A stretch of 64,000 bases of DNA. It comes from Prorocentrum cordatum. Lineage: Eukaryota > Sar > Dinophyceae > Prorocentrales > Prorocentraceae. How positions within the stretch are numbered: position 1 is the first letter of the stretch; every line of letters begins with the position of its first letter. Location: the NCBI GenBank assembly GCA_963575745.1, contig CAUYUJ010018894.1, forward strand, positions 127,501-191,500. Direction: 5' to 3'. Below are positions 33,247 through 43,600 of the stretch, in pieces. The notes under the pieces were generated by a model. It saw only the letters and a list, made by a program, of their open reading frames with translations. It searched no databases and was not told the DNA's origin. The position numbers were made by a program, and so were the translations under genes.

Positions 33247-33303
33247 AGAGGCACCACCACCACCACCGCCGCCAGCCCCCTGAGGGCACCGTGCAGGCCA
33301 CAG

Positions 33304-34449
33304 ATGTACATCTTACATCTCTTCTCAGGTTACCTACGACAAGATGACTTCCAGCACCAGGTGGAGATGGCATTAGAGAGGTTCAAGGCTAACATTATAG
33401 TATTATCAATCGACGTCATCAACCATCCTGTTTGGGGAGACCTAACCAATGATTGTTCAGTTTTGATGTGGATCCGTTTGGCAAAATCAGGACGTGTGGC
33501 GGGGGTCAAGGCGGGCCCCCCCTGCGAAACGTGGTCGATTGCTCGTTTCAGGGAACCCATTCGAGGAGCCCGTGGGCCCCGTGTGAGACCACCCAGACCT
33601 CTTAGGCTCGCTTCACAGCTGTGGGGGCTACCATTTGTTTCTGAGCGTGAGTCTGATCAGCTTTCTCTTGGAAATAGGCTGTGGAGAACCACACTTGAGT
33701 TTGCAGTGGTATGTTGGAGGCTTCTCACTCCTGAAGTTGTGGAGCACCCAGCTGAGTCTTGGAGTCCCCCAGAGGCCCCGAGCTCTTGGCATTTGGAGCT
33801 CACCAAAGACCTTCTTCAATTACCAGGGGTGGAGAAGCACACCATACATCAGTGTATGTTTGGAGCCCCCTCGAGCAAACCCACGAGTCTAATGGGTGTG
33901 CATTTTGGTGCCCTTCGTGATGCCCTCTGGGCTAGGCCTCATGGGGTTCGCTGTAACCATACTATGGGGCACATCGCTCTCGAAGGGGTCGACCATATGG
34001 GGATCTGGAACACCGCGCACGCCAAAGTGTATCCCAAAGGGCTATGTGAGCTTCTGGGGAGGGCCTTTGCTCAGGAGGCTTGGGTGAAGTTTCCCTGGTT
34101 GTTCGATACACCCCCACCCCCACCACCCACTCCAGCATCGACCGTGACGACACGAAGGCTACGATTCAAACAACCACCACGCCCCACGGCTCGGGCACAG
34201 GCCGACACGCCACGACAAGCAGGATGGAATACTACGTTTGTACCAACAGATACACAACATGTATGGACTTATGAAGATGAGATACAGTTAAGAAAGCAAT
34301 ATAATCTGGATGAGACATGTGATGAGTGGTTACCACCGTCACTACGCAGATACTATGTGCCACTGGACCCGTACTTGGACACGGGAATGATTGGTATGGA
34401 TTGCATGCGACAAAATAGGCCAGACAGAGAGGATGCAGGGCAGAGCTAA
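33304..34449 (+). CDS. Methyltransferase-like ORF (C5 cytosine methyltransferase-type motifs) at the LINE 3' end
   Basis: An intact 381-codon frame, 57 bp after ORF2. Motifs in order: LHLFSG at residues 4-9 (motif I, SAM-binding, like the FxG of C5 DNA methyltransferases), VLSIDV at 33-38, GDLT at 45-48, AGPPCETWS at 70-78 with Cys74 in the place of the catalytic PC motif, VVEHP at 145-149 where ENV is usual, MFGAPSSKPTSLMG at 185-198, and AKVYPKGLCELLGRAF at 240-255 near the end of the fold. The last ~110 residues are a Pro/Thr linker and an acidic tail. C5 enzymes methylate cytosine in DNA from SAM through the PC cysteine. The match is to fold and key motifs only, and EHP for ENV and the lack of a clear QxRxR motif are departures. 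RNA or other substrates are possible. Confidence 0.65.
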   Translation: MYILHLFSGYLRQDDFQHQVEMALERFKANIIVLSIDVINHPVWGDLTNDCSVLMWIRLAKSGRVAGVKAGPPCETWSIARFREPIRGARGPRVRPPRPLRLASQLWGLPFVSERESDQLSLGNRLWRTTLEFAVVCWRLLTPEVVEHPAESWSPPEAPSSWHLELTKDLLQLPGVEKHTIHQCMFGAPSSKPTSLMGVHFGALRDALWARPHGVRCNHTMGHIALEGVDHMGIWNTAHAKVYPKGLCELLGRAFAQEAWVKFPWLFDTPPPPPPTPASTVTTRRLRFKQPPRPTARAQADTPRQAGWNTTFVPTDTQHVWTYEDEIQLRKQYNLDETCDEWLPPSLRRYYVPLDPYLDTGMIGMDCMRQNRPDREDAGQS

Positions 34450-35037
34450 CTCACTTTTCCCTATGTTGCCCTCTCCCTGCTCACCTGATGTCTCGCCTAA
34501 CAGCAACTTTGTTAGCCTCGTGGGGGGCCTCATAGTACAGTGTAGAGACCAGAGGTGAAGTGAAGGGCTGGACTATGAAGGTGATGCCGTGCTCACCCAA
34601 GTACCGCCAGTGTACACTCACTATAAAAAGTAGTAGTAGTCCAGTGCTGTTTACTATAGTATACGGCTCGACACTGTCAGTAGCTGACCCTCTGGGGGTG
34701 AAGGTTTCTTTTCCAAACCGTATTTGTTACTTCCTCTTTCCTTCTTATAGTGTACGCCCACTGTAAAAGGCAGTAGCCCTTACTGCACTGTATGATCGGG
34801 GAGGGAGAGGGTAGTGTTGGGGGGGGACATCTTGACCTAGGGCTGCCATCTCACCTGACTTGTTCGCCCCTGTACGGCCTGATGCAGCTGTGTGGCTGCA
34901 CAGAGCCGAGGCTTCACCGTTGCTGCTGGCTGCTGGCTCTGCTGCCGCCGCCGCTCTTACCCCCCATCCCACTCTTTTTGCCGTCCACCTTCTGTGATCG
35001 GGCTTCCACCCTCTGCCCTAAAGCCGCGAACCGAACC
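34450..35037 (+). other. 3' untranslated region of the LINE
   Basis: Non-coding, AT-richer to about 34790 and GC-richer after, ending at the GGA tract at 35038. Holds a pair of direct repeats (listed separately) and TATAGTATACGG-type palindromic sequence near 34655. Confidence 0.5.
34610..34776 (+). repeat. 27-bp direct repeats in the LINE 3' untranslated region
   Basis: The first copy at 34610-34636 starts GTGTACACTCACTATAAAAA and ends GTAGTAG. The second at 34750-34776 starts GTGTACGCCCACTGTAAAAG and ends GCAGTAG: five differences in 27, 140 bp apart. Each contains or derives from the palindrome GTGTACAC. Confidence 0.7.
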
Positions 35038-35300
35038 GAGGAGGAGGAGGAGGAGGAGGAGGAGGAGGAGGAGGAGGAGGAGGAGTGACGAGAGAGGAGG
35101 AGGAGGAGGAGGGGACGAGGACGAGGACGAGGGAGAGGAAGGAGGAGGAGGAGGAGGAGGAGGAGGAGGAGGAGGAGGAGGAGGCGAGGAGGAGGAGGAG
35201 GCAGGAGGAGAGAGGCGGAGGAGGAGGAGGAGGAGGAGGAGGAGGAGGCGGAGGAGGAAGGAGGAGGAAGGAGGAGGAGGAGGCAGAGAGGCAGAGATGA
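35038..35300. repeat. GGA microsatellite at the 3' side of the LINE
   Basis: About 250 bp of GGA with GGACGA interruptions (35116-35130), the same types of unit as the tract at the element's 5' side. Confidence 0.92.
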
Positions 35301-38300
35301 AGGCAAGGCGCCGGAGGATAAAGAGGACGAGGGGGCGGAAGCGGCGGCGTAGGAGCCTGGACGACGCAAGCAGAAGAGCGGCGCACGAAGGCGCAGGAGG
35401 GCCAGAAGCAGGAGGCCCAGGAGCACGCAGCAGGAGGCGGAGGGCGGCATCGCGGGAACCCAGCCGCCCTTCGCCCAGGAGGAGCTCAGAGCGGACCTTG
35501 AGGGTGGGGTTAGAACGCCCGCGACTCTCTGGGCGGCTGGGGGGTCCCCCGAGCGCAGCCGCGCTAGGAGAAAGAGGCGGCGCAGGGGGCGCCAATAAGT
35601 ACGGGCGCAGGCCCGCGACCGCGGGGCAACCGCCTGAGGAGACGAACGGGAGGGCCCGCGCGGCGCGGGGCGCGCCACGGGGCGCGCGCCCGCGCCGGCC
35701 GCGCGAGAGCAACCCCCCTCAATCGCCCGCGAGTTAGATTGTTCGGAACTAGATCCATCAAAACAGAAGGTACCAATAAGCCCTTGGGTGCCCCGGGACA
35801 TGGATCTGGCCTGACAGGCTGCCAACGCGATTGGCCTCGCGCTCCAAACCACCCAAACGATGCTGTCGTCTACTCGCCGGCCTCCCCGGCCACGCTGCAG
35901 CCGAGCGTGTAGTGATGCCCTGTCGAGGGGCTGAAAAATCCACGCGCGCAGCAGACATCACCAGAAGAACGACGATGACTGGCGCGACCTGCCAGCAGGG
36001 GTTGGTAGATCCCCAGGTGGGTCGGTCGAAGGGCAGGCTTGTCGCATTGGAAAACAGCTTGCGTTCCCCCGTCCGCCCTGGCGGTGCAAAAACGCTAGAT
36101 GCGTGGATTTCAAATGCAAGTGTCATGCACGACGAGATCACTCCTGCTCAGCGCGCGCAGGCAAGCGACCCCGCGCAGTTGCGCCGATTTGACGACCAAC
36201 TTGCGAGCCGCTGAAAAACCTATCCCGCAAGGTCTTTTTCCCGAGCGCAAAGTTCGGCGGCGGCGGTTTAGCGAGCAGCGGGGAAACCAAGACGGACGAC
36301 GGACCCTGTCTCCCTCGGTCCCCGAGCCCACGTGGAAGGCGTCGTCTACCGTCTGCAGCCAACGGAGGTGGCCGCCACGCAGTTGCACCAGGCAGTGCGG
36401 GCGGCGACGGAACGAGTGCGGGCGGCGGGCGGAGCACTGCCTGTGTGCACGCCAAAGATCCTCAGCGAGCCTTCGGTTCACCAGGCGGGACCGACAGCTC
36501 AAGGCAGGGCTGCAGGACGACGCGGCTGCTCTTCTCAACTAGCAGGCCTTGGAGGACAGGGCGTGGCTCCAAGCGACACGTTGTGATCGTGATGTGTTGT
36601 CGGACAACGAATTCTGCGTGTGCCTTCGGCGGCGCCCACTTTTCCACGGCCCGGCCAGACAAACCGCGCTGCTGTGCATGCTCCGGGCCCGCAAGGCCCG
36701 CTGAGCGTGTGGGCGCACCTCACGACATCGTTGGGACAGTCGTGCTGCTTGCTGCTGGGCCCAGACTTCTCCAGACGCCCTGCGTATTGCCCAGACGCGC
36801 TGACTAGAGCCCGGAGCGCGTGGATCCTGACTCTGGCCGAACAGCGCGTCTACCTGGGACCGACCAGGCCAGCGGGGCATGGAGTCCGCCCAGGCTTTGA
36901 GCTCCAGACCAGAAGCGCACCAAACACACGCGCCCCTGGTGGACAGCTGCTGCCGCTCGAGACAGGCGGCCAATGGGGGCATGACTTCCGCTTGTCGGTA
37001 CGCGCCGCCCTGCCGGAAGGCCCACGGCGCCACTGCCAGCTCGCCGACCCGCGGTGTAATTTGGCCGTGGCCCTCCAGCGAGGTGTGGCTGCGGCCCTGC
37101 TCGCCGCCAGCTCTGGGGCCATGCGCCCCTGGCGCGCGGGTTGGGGCCCTGCGCTCCGTTTCCTCTCTTCCGCCATCCCTCCCCCGTCGTCGGTTTGGCT
37201 GCGCCGAGCTTGCTGCGCCTGTCAGGTCCCTCTACTTCCCGTCTCCTCCCTCTCTTTTCCCGCTCCTTGCCTCGGGCAGGGGCGCGCGCTAACGGCGGAG
37301 TCGGATGGTTCACACCCCACCGCCGCGTTCCCGTCTCATTCACCTTCGGGTTCCTTCTGGCTGCTGGCGGCGTTCAACCTTGAGCAGCGCTCTTGCCTCG
37401 CCCTATATCGCAGGGTGCAGCCTGCTCCACAGACACCCCCTGGTACCACGAAAACGTGCAGGTGGTAGTTGGACCCAAACCTGGATCAGCAGTAGCGCTT
37501 GCCACTCTGAACGGGATTATTTTCGTGTCAGTCCGTCGTCGTCTCGACCCTAGGGCCTCTGATCCGCGGCGTCACGCCGCTGAGACGCGAGCAGCTTGTC
37601 GGGGGCGCGGGACGCGCCACAACGCCGCCCCCATTGGCCGCTCTTGACCGGGTGATCGCATCACGCCGCCAGCCAGGGGTGCAGAACCAGGCCCCTAGGG
37701 GGCAAACGGACATACTTACGACGCCACACCGTCCTGTGCATTTCTGGTCTTCGTCGCGCCACCCCGTCAAGCCAACGCCAGTCCTTGGTCACCACACCAA
37801 GAGCAAACGCTCCCCCGCATTTCTATCAATGGAGGCCTCGATGTTACGCGTCCGCGTACCCACTTGGTTGGCTCACGCGCGCTCTCTGCCCCCGCCCCCC
37901 CTCCACGACCGCAACCCTTTTGGCGCCAACTGCCCTTCGGCCCCTTCCTTATGTACTAATCCGCTCGGTTGCTGAACTGTAGCTTGCTTGCTTGCTCACC
38001 ACTGCTCCCTCGGACGCATCTCTCATTCCTTGCACACCCCACACGGAACGGAAGCGTACGAAACCACTGAACACCCACTCAATTGCAAAGGGGGCGTGAT
38101 AAAATTGTAATCCTGACTGCAAAGCAGCAACTCTGGAACAGAAACCGCTAGAAGAAACCTGCCCACGCGCGCAGGCGACTAGACGCGCCCGTCGTTGCCC
38201 AGTCGCGCCTTCAACCAGGGCGCAGGCACGCCTAGGGCCCCCAGCTTGGCATGGGAAGACCGCCGCTCGACATGTCATGGAGCTGGTGCAACATGGAAGA

Positions 38301-39041
38301 GCACGAAGTGTACGTGGGACGGCGGTCGCCCCAACATCCAGCGTGCCCATTGCCCCGCCCACTTGAAGCCACTTCTGACGCGAGGGGGTACAGCAGTCTC
38401 GTGGAGCCCGCGTGCCCCAAGACAGATACGGCACATGGTGGGCCACTGAGCACGTGTGGGCATGTGCGAGGGCGGCGGCGCGTGTACGTACTCGCGGGCT
38501 TGCGAGGAACTGGCACGGGTATGCGGGGGCATGTGCGGGTGCGCGCTCTAAGATTTGTTTATGCCGCGTGTACGGGCATGTGCGGGCATGACTGGACGCG
38601 CGCAGCAGCGCATGTGCCAGTTCTAAGAACACCTGTGGGCATGGCGCACAGTCCACCCACATAGCAAGGATGAGGGACCTTCCAAGACTATCTTTGCACC
38701 CTTCCCCTTCGGCCCATCCATGGCCGCTTTCGCTGGCCGCGCCACGCTCGCAGAGTGTCGACATGGCCTTCCAAAGCCCTTACATCCTCATCATGCGTCC
38801 TTATTGTACGGGTTGACTGCAATGGCACGGCGCAACCAGATGCAGCCCTGATCCGCCAGCCCACCCGAGGGGGCCAGCAGGCTGCGAGGCGGAGGTGTTG
38901 CAATTCTCTGCCATGCTCACTGCTGTCGTCATGAAGGCCGGGCGGCGGGAGGAGCCCGGAAAAGGCACCCGCGGACCACGCCAGAATGACACTCTCAGAG
39001 CTTCCTCGGGCCACCAATCCCCCGCAAATGACTTCGGAGTC
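35301..39041. other. 3.7 kb with no recognisable gene
   Basis: GC-rich to 35740, then ordinary-complexity sequence. A few frames look possibly coding: plus 35831-36214 (DAWISNASVMHDEITPAQRA) and plus 36099-36542 (RRDRQLKAGLQDDAAALLN), which continues past a stop as QALEDRAWLQATRCDRD. These may be traces of an old ORF but have no recognisable domain. A GCATGTGCGGGCATG-type short repeat occurs at 38455-38590. The 271-codon minus frame at 37949-38764 crosses this and is Ala/Arg/Cys-rich without motifs. Confidence 0.45.
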
Positions 39042-39440
39042 GCGCCCCCGAGACAACGATCCCTTTACAAATTATGTCAGACTCGCGCACCCCAAGCCAC
39101 AATTCCTTGTGAATGACTGCAGGTTCGCGCCCACGAGACCGCAACCCTTCTATTTGCAACAGGCTCGCGCTCCCTAAGCTGCAATACCTGGAAAATTACA
39201 CCATGCTCGCGCTCTCCAAGCCACTATCCCCTGTACATTACCATAATACCATAAGTCTGCGTCCCCAAAGCCGCAATCGCTTGTAAATTACCTCGCGTTG
39301 GCGCTCCCAAAGCAACACTTCTTGGCAGATTTCGCCTGGCTCGCGCCCCCGAGACCGCGACCCTTTGCAAGCTACAACAAGATTGCGCTGTCGAGCCCAC
39401 CATCCCCTCTGAAGCACTACGCCTTGGCGCTCCCGCGGCC
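39042..39440. repeat. Tandem array, 42-bp unit, about ten units
   Basis: GCGC-starting units begin at 39042, 39085, 39127, 39167, 39209, 39259, 39301, 39343, 39385 and 39427. Six of nine spacings are exactly 42 bp and one is 43. A representative unit starts GCGCCCCCGAGACCGCGACC and ends with an A-rich part and GGCTC. Confidence 0.85.
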
Positions 39441-40195
39441 ATGAACCTACCCCACGGAGGCCGCCGAAGAGCGCCACCCGCCCCACCGCCCCCGCCGTTT
39501 CCTGTGAACTCGGCCCGGGCCTCGAGGCCACGAGTCCTCACAAATAGCAAGAGAAAATAGCCAGTGGAGCGCGCCCCCGAGGCCTCCCTCTCAACTGACT
39601 GCAGGAGCGCGCACACGAGGCCACCATCCCTGAGCAAGTCTGTCAGATGCGCGCCACCAGCCAGCTAGCAAACAGCCCGAATCAGATGCCAAACAGACAT
39701 CTAAACGACGAGCCAACCAGCCAGAGTTGCCAACCAGCCCACTGACAAGAGAACCAACCAACCAACCTACCAACCAAGCGTGGCTGTGCAAGCAATTCGA
39801 GGGGGGGCAGCGGCACAGGGCGAAGCCCTCTGGATAGAATGGTTTGAGACACCGGACGCCCCGCAGGATTCCGAAGAGGGCTCGCCATGGAGTTCCGAGC
39901 ACGGTTCGCCGCGGTTCGCCAAAGAGCGACTGAGGAGGGAGGGCGCGGAGCATCCAGGAGCGCAAGTGGGGCACATGACAAACACTTTTTGATTCGCGGG
40001 TCGAGAGCGCACCTCTTCCGGTCGAAGCTAAGCGGGCCGCGCGAAGCTTGAATTAACAGAGAGGGGGAGGAAGGCACATGACAAACACTCGCCCGATCGA
40101 GGGGCGCACTTGCGCCACCCTGGGGCTTGACCACTTGGGTCTTCCGCTTTGTCAGCAGCAACCTGAGTCCACGGAGAGGTGATCAGGAGAGTCCT
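39441..40195. other. Spacer with CCAA repeats and part of a dispersed repeat
   Basis: A CCAA/CCAG-rich stretch at about 39700-39778 (CCAACCAACCAACC). At 39978-40078 is a sequence with CGCGGGTCGAGAGCGCACC, then CGAAGCTAAGCGGG and GAATTAACAGAGAG. A related sequence is at 49431-49528. No gene is recognised. Confidence 0.5.
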
Positions 40196-41590
40196 GCTGG
40201 AGGGGTCCAACGTGGAACCCAAAACCCAGAACGCAGAATCTCGAGTAATGATGAAAACTGGCGCTGTTATGGACCTGCGCGCCAAACCTGGAACCCGGAA
40301 CCCGGAATGCTGCTGAAAGCCGGCGCTGCGATGAGCCTGCAAGCAGGCCGAAACCGGACGCCAGAACCCAAAACCCGGAATCCCAATATCTGGATTGGGA
40401 GGTCCAATCTGGAACCTGGCACCCAGAACCTGGAATGCTGCTAGGAGCTGGCGCAGCGATCGAGCTGAGCCTGCAAGCCCGACGAAGCTGGAAGCGGGAA
40501 CCCGAAACCTAGAATCCCGACATTTGCACTGGGAAGTCCAATCCAGAACCCGAACTGGGAACCCGGAATGCTACTGAGAGCCAGCGCTGCGATCGAGCTG
40601 AGCCTGCAAGCCAGCGGAAGCCAAACCCAGAACTGGAACCCAAAATCTGGATATCTGGATTGGGAGGTGGAATCCCGGACCTGAAAGCTGCAACCCTGCT
40701 GAGAGCGCTGCGATCGAGCTGATCCTGCAAGCCCAGCCGAAGCTGGAACCTGGAGCCCAGAGTCTGGATATCTGTATTGGGGGGCCCAATCTGGAACCCA
40801 GAACCTGGAACCCAGAACCTGGAATGCTGCTGAGAGCTGGCGCTTCGATCGGGGTGAGCCTGCAAGCCCGGCCGAAGCTGGAACCTGGAGCCCAGAATCT
40901 GGATATCTGGATTGGGAGGCCCAATCCGAACCCAGAACCTGGAACCCGGAACCCAGAATGCTGCTGAGAGCCGGCGCTGCGATCGGAGTGAGCCTGCAAG
41001 CCCGGCCGAAGCTGGAACCCGGAACCCAGAATCTAGATATCTGGATTGGGAGGCACAATCCAGAACCGGGAACCTGAAACCCTGCTGAGAGCTGGCGCCA
41101 AGATCGAGCTGCCGGATGTCTGGACTACTAGGAGGTCCAGTCCAGAACCAGAATCTGGAATCTTTGGCGGTGCGCACAAGGGGGTGGGCGGAGGGGGGAG
41201 GACTTCTTAGAAGAAGGCTGGTCCTTAGAAGGCGCTGGCCTCACATCCATAGATCAGACCCGGGCCATCTAAGACGCAGGGGTGCTTCTAAGAGACCCTC
41301 CCCCCACCTTCCCCCTCTGCGCGTGGCTGAAATCTGGAACTCAGAACCCGCCATGCTGTTCAGATCTGGCGCTGTTGAGCCTGCAAGCTGGTCGACGCCG
41401 GACCCCGAAATCTGGAATCTGGACATCTGGACTGGGAAATCCAATCCAAAACCCGGAACATGGAACCCGAAACCTGGAATGGTGTTCAAACCCGGCGCTG
41501 CGATCGAACTGAGCCTGCAAGCCGGCCGAAGCCGGAACCCAGAACCAGGAACCCATAATCCAGATGTCTGGGCTGGAATACCTAATCCAG
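40196..41590. repeat. Tandem array, about 115-135-bp unit
   Basis: The landmark GCGCTGCGATCGAGCTGAGC (with small changes) recurs near 40324, 40450, 40585, 40704, 40837, 40974, 41091 and 41495. Between landmarks each unit holds degenerate heptamers AACCCAG, AACCCGG and AACCTGG, followed by ATCTGGATATCTGG-type sequence. A different 190-bp segment interrupts the array at about 41165-41340. Confidence 0.85.
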
Positions 41591-41611
41591 GAGGGCGCGC
41601 CGCTGGATCTC

Positions 41612-41929
41612 CCCAAGGGAAGGGGGGGGGGGGGGGGGGAGGGAACCCCTCCTCCCTGGGGGGGGGAACCCTCCAGACCCCCCCCCCTTTCCTCGATCCG
41701 ACGTCGGGGACCCCCCCCCTTCCCCCCCTTCCCCGATCCGTCGTCGGGGACCCCCCCCCCCCCCCCCCCTTTCCTGGTCCGTCGTCGGGAACCCCTCCCC
41801 CCCCCTCCCCCCCTTTCAAAAGGAGGGGAAGGGGATGGTCCGAACCCCTCCCCCCCCCCCCTCCCCCCTGTGGCCGCCCCCCCCCCTCTCCCCCTTTCGC
41901 CACGACGCCCTCTGACTCCGGAGCCCGAC
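41612..41929. repeat. Homopolymer-rich G/C tracts
   Basis: Runs of 8-15 G or C alternating with CGTCGGGGACC-type phrases (about 41702, 41745 and 41785), a short tandem repeat of roughly 43-45 bp. Assembly length errors are likely here. Confidence 0.8.
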
Positions 41930-41937
41930 CCCCACCA

Positions 41938-41995
41938 CCCGCACCCCTAGTCCTCACCCTAACCCAATACCCTAACCCGAACCCCAACCACTAAC
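41938..41995. repeat. Telomere-like CCCTAAC tract
   Basis: Contains CACCCTAACCCAATACCC, then TAACCCGAACCCCAACC and CTAACCCC: degenerate CCCTAA-type units. It abuts the heptanucleotide array. Confidence 0.6.
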
Positions 41996-41999
41996 CCCA

Positions 42000-43280
42000 G
42001 CCCCAAAGAGCACTCACTACTCATTACTCACTACCCACTACTGACTGCTCGCTATTCGCTACTCACTTCTCACTACCCCCCACTCACTACTCACGACTCA
42101 TCACTCACTATCCACTACTCACTACCCACCACCCACTACTCGCTACTCACTCCTCCCTACTCACTACTCTCTCCTCCCTACTGACTACTCACTACTCACC
42201 CTTCACTACCCACTACTCACTGACTACTCACTACTCACCCTTCACTACCCACTACTCAATACTCACTATTCACTAATCACTACTCACTACTCTCTACTCA
42301 CTGATCACTAATCACTACTCACTACCCACTACCCACTATCCACTCCTGACTACTCACAACTCACTACGCATTGCCCACAAATCACTACTCACTACCCACT
42401 ACTCGCTACTCGCTACTCCCTACTCCATACACAATACTTACTACACAGTACTCAGTACTCACTACTTGCTACTCCCATACTCGCTACTCAATACTCACTA
42501 CTCACTCCCCGCTACTCACTACTCACTACTCCATACTCACTAGTCACTACATAGTCTCTACTCACTAGTCACTAGTCATTCTAGTCACTACTCACTATCC
42601 ACTACTCACCACTCACTAATCGCTACTCACTACCCACTATTCGGTACCCACTTCTTACTACTCACTGGGCACTACTCCCTACTCCCTACTCACAACTCAC
42701 TACTCAATACGCCCTACTCGCTCCTCACTACTCACTACTCGCTACTCCCTACTCGCTACTCACTACTCACTACTCACTGCCACTACCCACTACTCTCGAT
42801 TCATCACTACTCACTGCTCACTACTCACTACTCACTACTTGCTACTCACTACTCACTACTCACTACTCACTACTCACTACTCACTACTCGCTACTCACTA
42901 CTCACTACTCACAACTCACTACTCACAATTCACTACGCACTACGCACTACGCACTACCCACCACTCACTACTCACTAATCACTACTCGCCACCCACTACT
43001 CACTACACACTACTCATTACTCCCTCCTCCCTAATCAGTACTCACTACTCGCTACACGCTACTCACTGTTCACTACTCACTACTCGCTACTCACTACTCG
43101 CTACTCACTACTCACTTATCAGCACACACTACTCACCATTCACTAGTCACTACTCCCCACTCCCTACTCCCTACTCCCTACTCCCTACTCGCCACTCACT
43201 ACCCACTACTCACTACCCAATACTCACCACTCACTAAGCACTAACTCACTACTCACTACTCACTACTCCCTACTCCCAAC
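42000..43280. repeat. Heptanucleotide array (ACTCACT)n, 1.28 kb
   Basis: The 7-bp unit ACTCACT is repeated about 180 times with variants ACCCACT, ACTCGCT, ACTCCCT, ACTGACT and TCACTAA. It is purest around 42825-42910. The Leu/Thr/Tyr/His frames across it come from the repeat. Confidence 0.93.
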
Positions 43281-43600
43281 TCCGTACTCCCTACACACCT
43301 TCTCCGGCGCAGGCAGGAGAAGCGAGAGAGGCCCCCCGTCCCAGGCTCCCTTTACGGCGCAAAAGGGGGGGAGGAGGGGGGGAAGGTCGACCCCCCCCCT
43401 CCCTTTCCAGCGCCAAGGAGGGGAGAGAGGGGGGGGGAGGGGGGGGGAGGGGGTCGAAAATCTCACCCCCCCTTGGAAGGGGGGGAAGGGGGGGGGTTCT
43501 GCGAGCACACACACCCTTTTGTGTATTCAGGGACATCCACTGGCGCGCTTTCCTAATCCAGAACCAGAAACCCAGAACCCAGAACCCAGAATGCCGCAAG
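43281..43600. repeat. Purine tracts and a short AACCCAG heptamer run
   Basis: G/A-rich runs at 43360-43495, then at about 43563-43592 a run of AACCCAG heptamers (CCCAGAACCCAGAACCCAGA), the same degenerate heptamer seen inside the 40.2-41.6 kb array. Confidence 0.7.

Larger units (their letters stand above)
25481..35037 (+). mobile_element. Near full-length LINE with ORF1, RNase H-endonuclease-RT ORF2 and a methyltransferase-like ORF3
   Basis: A single block with clearly lower GC than its surroundings, starting where one GGA tract ends and stopping where another begins. Order on plus: 5' leader, ORF1 (25746-27365), a 1.2 kb interval, ORF2 (28556-33246, three frameshifts), ORF3 (33304-34449), 3' untranslated region. 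Base composition and codon style are uniform throughout, supporting one element. ORF2 and ORF3 are 57 bp apart. The outer ends are inferred from the change in composition, since no target-site duplication can be read inside microsatellites. Confidence 0.75.

Noticed and set aside
37949-38764. 271-codon minus-strand ORF
   Set aside because: Crosses a GCATGTGCGGGCATG repeat; composition is Ala/Arg/Cys-rich and no domain is seen.
39990-40040. 5S rRNA gene
   Set aside because: Only a GAAGCTAAGC-type block matches; the length and the rest of the 5S consensus are absent.
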